NCBI GenBank assembly: GCA_031363085.1
Contig: JANLTU010000033.1
Coordinates: 8,142-72,141 of the forward strand
From: UBA6921 sp031363085
GTDB taxonomy: Bacteria > Pseudomonadota > Gammaproteobacteria > SG8-11
Length of the DNA stretch: 64,000 nucleotides
Reading direction: 5' to 3'
A program made the position numbers and the translations under genes. The notes below the pieces were generated by a model. It ran no database searches. It had not been told where the DNA came from and worked only from the letters and a program-made list of their open reading frames with translations. Positions 59,824 to 64,000 of this stretch are shown one piece after another; within the stretch, counting starts at the first letter, position 1, and every line of letters begins with the position of its first letter.

Positions 59824-61569
59824 ATGGCGTTCGGAACCTATACAAGGCAGGTTGTGGCAACAATTAGAAACGGTGCAGATAACAGTTGGGCGTTAGCGGG
59901 AGCGGGTATTTTTTTATGCGCCCTGCTGGTGATTTATCCACTTTCCGATTTTGACACGTTCTGGCACCTTGCCAACGGCCGTGCCATGTTGGAACAGCAG
60001 CGAATTATCAGCGAAGAAATTTTTTCCTATACCGCCAACGGCACGCCCTTCGGGAATCATGCGTGGCTGGCGCAAATTATTTTCTATCGAGTGGTCGACG
60101 CCTTCGGCTTGCCGGGACTGACGCTATTCAAGGCGCTACTTGTCGTGTTGATGGTGGGGTTGACCTATCGCAGCATGCGCTTGCACCAAGTCGGAAGTGT
60201 GCTCGCAACGCTGCTTAACATATGGCTAGTGTTCGCCAGCATCTATCTGCTGACCGAGCGCCCGAATCTGTTTTCGTTGTTATTTATAGCGCTGCTTATG
60301 TATCTGCTGGAAGGTTTTCGCATCGGTCACCACGGCGCGAAGTGGCTATGGGTGTTGCCGCCGTTGTTTGTCGTTTGGGATTTTCTACATGGGTCGGTAT
60401 ACGGATTAATCATACTTGGCGCATTTACTCTTGGGATGTCGACCATTGAATGGTCACGCTTGCAGTGGAAATGGCAATTGATTAATGATCGCAAGCTGCG
60501 TGCGCTGTGGCTGGTCGTGGCGGTGGTGTTAGCGGCGGTCGCTGCAAATCCCTATGGATTGTTGGAGTACCAATTTTTCACCGAGTTGGTGAATGGCAAC
60601 ACTCTGGCAGCGATGGTGGGGGAATTTCGACCTACTCCGTGGCTGGCTGCATTCGCGCCGTTTTGGATTACGGTCGGATTAGCCGGGTTGGTCGCCATGG
60701 CGGGGTTGTGGCGCAAGGACTTTCTGCCCGCCGTAACACTGTTGCCGTTCGCTTATTTGGCGGTGCGTTATAGTCGAGCCACGGCGCCTTTTATGGTGCT
60801 CGCCGTGCCGGTGATTGCGCCCAGGGTGCAGGAGTTGCTGCAACACATTCTTGGTGGCGAGCGCTTAAAACCTTGGGTAAGGCCCGCAGCGCCGATCATT
60901 CTGGTCGCTGTCACGCTGTTTGTGTTGCACTATAAATTTGTCGAGCCGCGCCACGTTAATAGTTTCGGCCTGGGTATCAATCCCGATTTTCATCCGGTCG
61001 CCACGCTGAAATTTCTCGACGCCAATCATATTGCTGGCAATCTGTTCAATTCTGGTGAGCTGGGTGGTTACTTGGCCTACGCGGCGCCGCAACGCAAAAT
61101 ATTTTTGTATAACCACCATCAGGTGTTCGAGCGGCTGACTCAATCTCTGTGGCAGCCACAGGCGTTGCAGCGCTGGAATATCAATTACGCGTTGCTTGGT
61201 TATGATTGGCAACGGTATCGACATTTATTTCCGCTCGAAGAATGGGCGGTGGTGTACTGGGAACCGGCGACCATGCTGATGTTACGGCGCACGGTGGAAA
61301 ACCAGGGCGTGATCGCCGCGCACGAAATTGCTTATTTTTCGCCGCGTTTGAGTGGTGACCAAGTCAGTGCGATGGCACGCGACCCGCGTGTGTTCCCGAA
61401 ATTGATGGAGGAACTCGCAGACTATCTAACCTACCGCGAGGACGATGAAATCGTGCGGGCGTTTACAAAGCTAATCGTCGTTCCGCATGAGCAATTGGAT
61501 CGAGCGCGGCGTGCCCAGCTCATTGAGCACGCCCGGCAGGCTAACCCCGACATGCGGCTAGCGTTTTAA
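59824..61569 (+). CDS. Large GT-C-like membrane protein, paralog C
   Basis: 581 residues. First loop YPLSDFDTFWHLANGRAMLEQQ and IISEEIFSYTANG, then NHAWLAQIIFY, matching paralog A nearly residue for residue. Ten or so membrane helices, then the soluble C-terminal region (YNHHQVFERL, RWNINYALLGYD, AHEIAYF, VFPKLMEELADYLTYRED). ATG at 59824 is preferred to an upstream TTG because the latter adds a charged extension; AAGGAG lies 16 bases upstream. Its last 12 bases overlap the convergent YjgR-like gene. Confidence 0.78.
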   Translation: MAFGTYTRQVVATIRNGADNSWALAGAGIFLCALLVIYPLSDFDTFWHLANGRAMLEQQRIISEEIFSYTANGTPFGNHAWLAQIIFYRVVDAFGLPGLTLFKALLVVLMVGLTYRSMRLHQVGSVLATLLNIWLVFASIYLLTERPNLFSLLFIALLMYLLEGFRIGHHGAKWLWVLPPLFVVWDFLHGSVYGLIILGAFTLGMSTIEWSRLQWKWQLINDRKLRALWLVVAVVLAAVAANPYGLLEYQFFTELVNGNTLAAMVGEFRPTPWLAAFAPFWITVGLAGLVAMAGLWRKDFLPAVTLLPFAYLAVRYSRATAPFMVLAVPVIAPRVQELLQHILGGERLKPWVRPAAPIILVAVTLFVLHYKFVEPRHVNSFGLGINPDFHPVATLKFLDANHIAGNLFNSGELGGYLAYAAPQRKIFLYNHHQVFERLTQSLWQPQALQRWNINYALLGYDWQRYRHLFPLEEWAVVYWEPATMLMLRRTVENQGVIAAHEIAYFSPRLSGDQVSAMARDPRVFPKLMEELADYLTYREDDEIVRAFTKLIVVPHEQLDRARRAQLIEHARQANPDMRLAF

Positions 61570-63018
61570 AATCGAACCCAGTAGTCCGCGCACAATGCTG
61601 CGCCCCAGTGAACTGCCCACCGAACGCAACACACTTTTTGCAACGGTTTCGAACAAGTCGCTGCCGGTGCTACGCGCTGCCGGCGCGGAACGCGTTGGGA
61701 TCGAGCGCGTCAAGGACTCCCCCAGTGCGGATACCGAGTTATTTTTTGCCTTGAGCATTTCATAGGCGGACTCGCGGTCAATCGTTTGATCGTAGCGGCC
61801 ACGCACCGGGCTTTGCTGCATGATAGCCTGTCGTTCTGCCGGCGTGACGGGGCCGAGACGCGACTGCGGTGGGCGGATGAAAGTGCGCTCTACCATGCTC
61901 GGCACGCCGCCTTCGCCTAATGTCGAGACCAGCGCCTCGCCGACGCCAAGCTCCATGATGGCTGCCGCAGCGTCGAATTTTGGGTTGGCGCGAAAAGTTT
62001 GCGCGGCCGCGCGTACCGCTTTTTGGTCTTTGGGGGTGAAGGCGCGCAGCGCGTGCTGAATGCGGTTGCCCAGTTGCCCGAGCACGTCTTCGGGAATGTC
62101 CAACGGGCTCTGCGAGACGAAATAAACGCCGATACCTTTGGAGCGAATCAGTCGCACCACCTGTTCAACTTTATCCACCAGCGCTTTGGGCGCACTGTCG
62201 AACAACAGGTGTGCTTCATCGAAGAAAAATACCAGCTTGGGTTTTTCCAAGTCGCCGGCTTCAGGTAGCTGCTCAAATAGTTCCGCGAGCAACCACAGCA
62301 AGAACGTCGCGTAAAGTTGTGGGCTTTGCATCAGCTTATCGGCGGCCAGCACATGCACTTCGCCGCGACCATCGGGTGAGATGCGCATCAAATCGTTTAG
62401 GTCGAGCGCGGGCTCGCCAAAAAAATGCTCGGCACCTTGTTGTTCGAGCACCAGCAACTGCCGCTGTATCGTGCCGACGGTGGCCTTGCTGATGTTGCCG
62501 TACTCGCTGCCCAGTGAGGTGGCATTTTCAGCAACAAAATTCAGCATGGCGCGTAAATCTTTCAGATCGAGCAACAACAAACCGCGTTCATCGGCCACTT
62601 TGAACACGATGTTCAACACGCCTTCTTGCGTGTCGTTGAGCTCCAGCAAGCGTGTCAGCAACAGTGGACCGAAGTCGGAGATGGTAGTGCGGATCGGATG
62701 ACCTTGTGCGCCAAATAAGTCCCAAAAAATAGCGGGGGAGGGCTGTGGCCGGTAGTCGCTGATGCCCATCGAGCGGGCACGTTCTTGCAGCTTGACATTA
62801 GGCGCCCCGGCTTGACTTATGCCCGCCAAATCGCCTTTCACATCGGCCATAAACACCGCCACGCCTTGCGCGGAAAAGCCTTCCGCCAGAGATTGCAGCG
62901 ACACGGTTTTGCCGGTGCCGGTTGCGCCGGCGATCAGCCCGTGGCGGTTAGCGTATTTCAACAGCAAGTGTTGAGTGCTGGTGCCTTTGCCGATCAGAAT
63001 CGAGTTTTGCGTGTTCAT
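61558..63018 (-). CDS. YjgR/HerA-like ATPase (DUF853 family)
   Basis: 486 residues. Walker A GATGTGKT at 31-38, Walker B KLVFFFDEAHLLFD near 260, and the arginine-finger region VSQSPLDIPEDVLGQLGNRIQHALRAF. This is the HerA/FtsK-like group that includes E. coli YjgR (about 500 residues). These are hexameric DNA or protein translocase-type ATPases of unknown role. The C-terminal 100 residues are low-complexity and basic. ATG at 63018. Confidence 0.87.
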   Translation of the reverse strand: MNTQNSILIGKGTSTQHLLLKYANRHGLIAGATGTGKTVSLQSLAEGFSAQGVAVFMADVKGDLAGISQAGAPNVKLQERARSMGISDYRPQPSPAIFWDLFGAQGHPIRTTISDFGPLLLTRLLELNDTQEGVLNIVFKVADERGLLLLDLKDLRAMLNFVAENATSLGSEYGNISKATVGTIQRQLLVLEQQGAEHFFGEPALDLNDLMRISPDGRGEVHVLAADKLMQSPQLYATFLLWLLAELFEQLPEAGDLEKPKLVFFFDEAHLLFDSAPKALVDKVEQVVRLIRSKGIGVYFVSQSPLDIPEDVLGQLGNRIQHALRAFTPKDQKAVRAAAQTFRANPKFDAAAAIMELGVGEALVSTLGEGGVPSMVERTFIRPPQSRLGPVTPAERQAIMQQSPVRGRYDQTIDRESAYEMLKAKNNSVSALGESLTRSIPTRSAPAARSTGSDLFETVAKSVLRSVGSSLGRSIVRGLLGSILKR

Positions 63019-63061
63019 GCGAGTTCCCTGTGTTGATGGAGAGCGACAAAATTATCGGCGT

Positions 63062-64000
63062 TCATTGCGCCGGCAACGGCATTACGCGCGGTGCTACGAA
63101 TGGTTGCAGATTGCCATCCTCTAAATTGAAGCGCAATGCGCGCTTGACGAGCTGGGCGCGCTCTTCAGCGGGTAATAAGTTTCCAGCCTGCGCTAATAAT
63201 TCCGCGAACAGAAAACTTACGCGGGGGGCACGTCGATAGGCAAGATAGGTGCCGATTTCATGCATCAAGCGTGGATAGATATTCGGGTCGGCCGCAAGGC
63301 GCCTGAGAAGGAGTCTTGGTAGCAGTGCGGCGAGTACCGGAGTCGCAACCAGCGCGAAGATTGCGGTCGCACGTTCGTAACGCACGGACAGCGCCGTGAA
63401 CGGCAACAGCACGGCGAGATGGGTGAGAGCCCAGTGTTTGCGGCTGGCGGCCACGGTAATGCCCGTGACCCCCAGAAATACCCAGAACGGCGCATTGGTT
63501 TCCCAGCGGGGTGGCAAAAATTCGCCGACGCGGCCGGCCAACGCGTTGTCGCGAAAAAATTCGATGAAAATGTCGTACGAGAGCAATCCGTACGGATTCA
63601 GAAGCATGGCCGCCACGGTGATTGCGAACCAGACATTCAGGCGAGGTAGCAGGTCGCCGGCAGGATGATGAAGCCGTTTCCACGCGGAAAGCCAATGCTT
63701 AACATTTTCTGCGAACACCATCGCGAACAATAACGCCGCGCCGTAGACGGCGCCGTGTAACTAATCCCACACCACCATGATGATCGGAATAAAATACAGG
63801 ACGTGTGCTGCAACGCGGCGATGGAGGTAGCCGTGCAGGATGGTGCCCAACAGAACGAGGTTAAGTAACGAAAACAATTCCGGCCGCACGTTGAAACGGC
63901 TGATGCAAACTAAGGTCGCACTGAGCGTCAGAAAACTTGCCATGTACGACTCTGAGCCCAAATTTCGGCAGGTGCGGTAGAGTACCGAGGCGGTTAACAA
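63062..64000 (-). pseudogene. Broken GT-C-like paralog with stop codon and internal deletion (partial)
   Basis: On the minus strand, FNVRPELFSLL...YFIPIIMVVWD is followed by TAG (63763-63761) and then LHGAVYGAALLFAMVF, where the paralogs have WDWVHGAVFG or WDFLHGSVYG. A single base change (TGG to TAG) would explain the stop. Further on, LAALLPRLLLRRLAADPNIYPRL joins the last membrane region directly to the C-terminal tail, so about 180-190 residues of the middle soluble region are missing near 63,300. The gene start lies beyond the right edge. A sequencing error could explain the stop but not the deletion. Confidence 0.82.

Overview
The window is dense chromosomal DNA, GC-rich, with short gaps, many ATGA-type gene overlaps and no plasmid or phage backbone. 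The gene content (a Pil-Chp chemosensory cluster, TamA/TamB, a large Lhr helicase, a YjgR/HerA-like ATPase, a MoxR-Bat operon, a GlyGly-CTERM-like C-terminal anchor on two exported proteins, a TusE/DsrC relative) points to an environmental gammaproteobacterium or a close relative. No rRNA or universal marker is present, so a finer placement is not supported.

Layout. 0-8.3 kb: end of a DUF11 surface protein, a ROK sugar kinase, a lipoprotein, then on the minus strand an Lhr-family helicase and a polytopic membrane protein. 8.5-12.6 kb: HAD-UbiA fusion, orphan ParA, metallo-hydrolase, HD-GYP-like protein. 12.9-20 kb: a compact chemosensory operon (PilG, PilH, CheW, PilJ, ChpA-type CheA-REC, two more CheW-like genes) likely controlling type IV pili. 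20-24.7 kb: Cys-rich exported protein, c-type cytochrome with a C-terminal anchor, HNH nuclease, cupin, and the first of several paralogous GT-C-like membrane proteins. 24.9-32 kb: MoxR-DUF58-DUF4381-BatA-BatB/C-BatD operon. 32-38 kb: HDOD protein, M42-like peptidase, NTF2-like protein, ilvD, small heat-shock protein. 38-45.2 kb: tamA-tamB and a TolC-like protein. 45.3-51 kb: DsrC-like protein, tRNA-Leu(UAA), a two-gene unit of DUF4062-TPR protein plus DUF4231/SLATT-like membrane protein, and another GT-C-like paralog. 51-56 kb: VapBC-type and MazEF-type toxin-antitoxin modules on either side of envelope proteins. 56-64 kb: Crp/Fnr regulator divergent from a cytochrome c'-like gene, AI-2E transporter, then a decaying region with an RCC1 remnant, a GT-C paralog fragment, an intact paralog, a YjgR-like ATPase and a further paralog broken by a stop codon.

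The most unusual material is: (i) the DUF4062-TPR / DUF4231 pair, a plausible uncharacterised conflict or stress-sensing module; (ii) the family of at least five related GT-C-like genes, three intact and two decayed; (iii) several small repeat families, including a palindromic element carried in frame inside the helicase gene, a repeat present in two copies at gene 3' ends, a hairpin repeat in two copies, and a MITE-like inverted repeat; (iv) a TusE/DsrC-like protein that has lost the catalytic C-terminal cysteine. All functional names come from motif recognition by eye; no database search was run.
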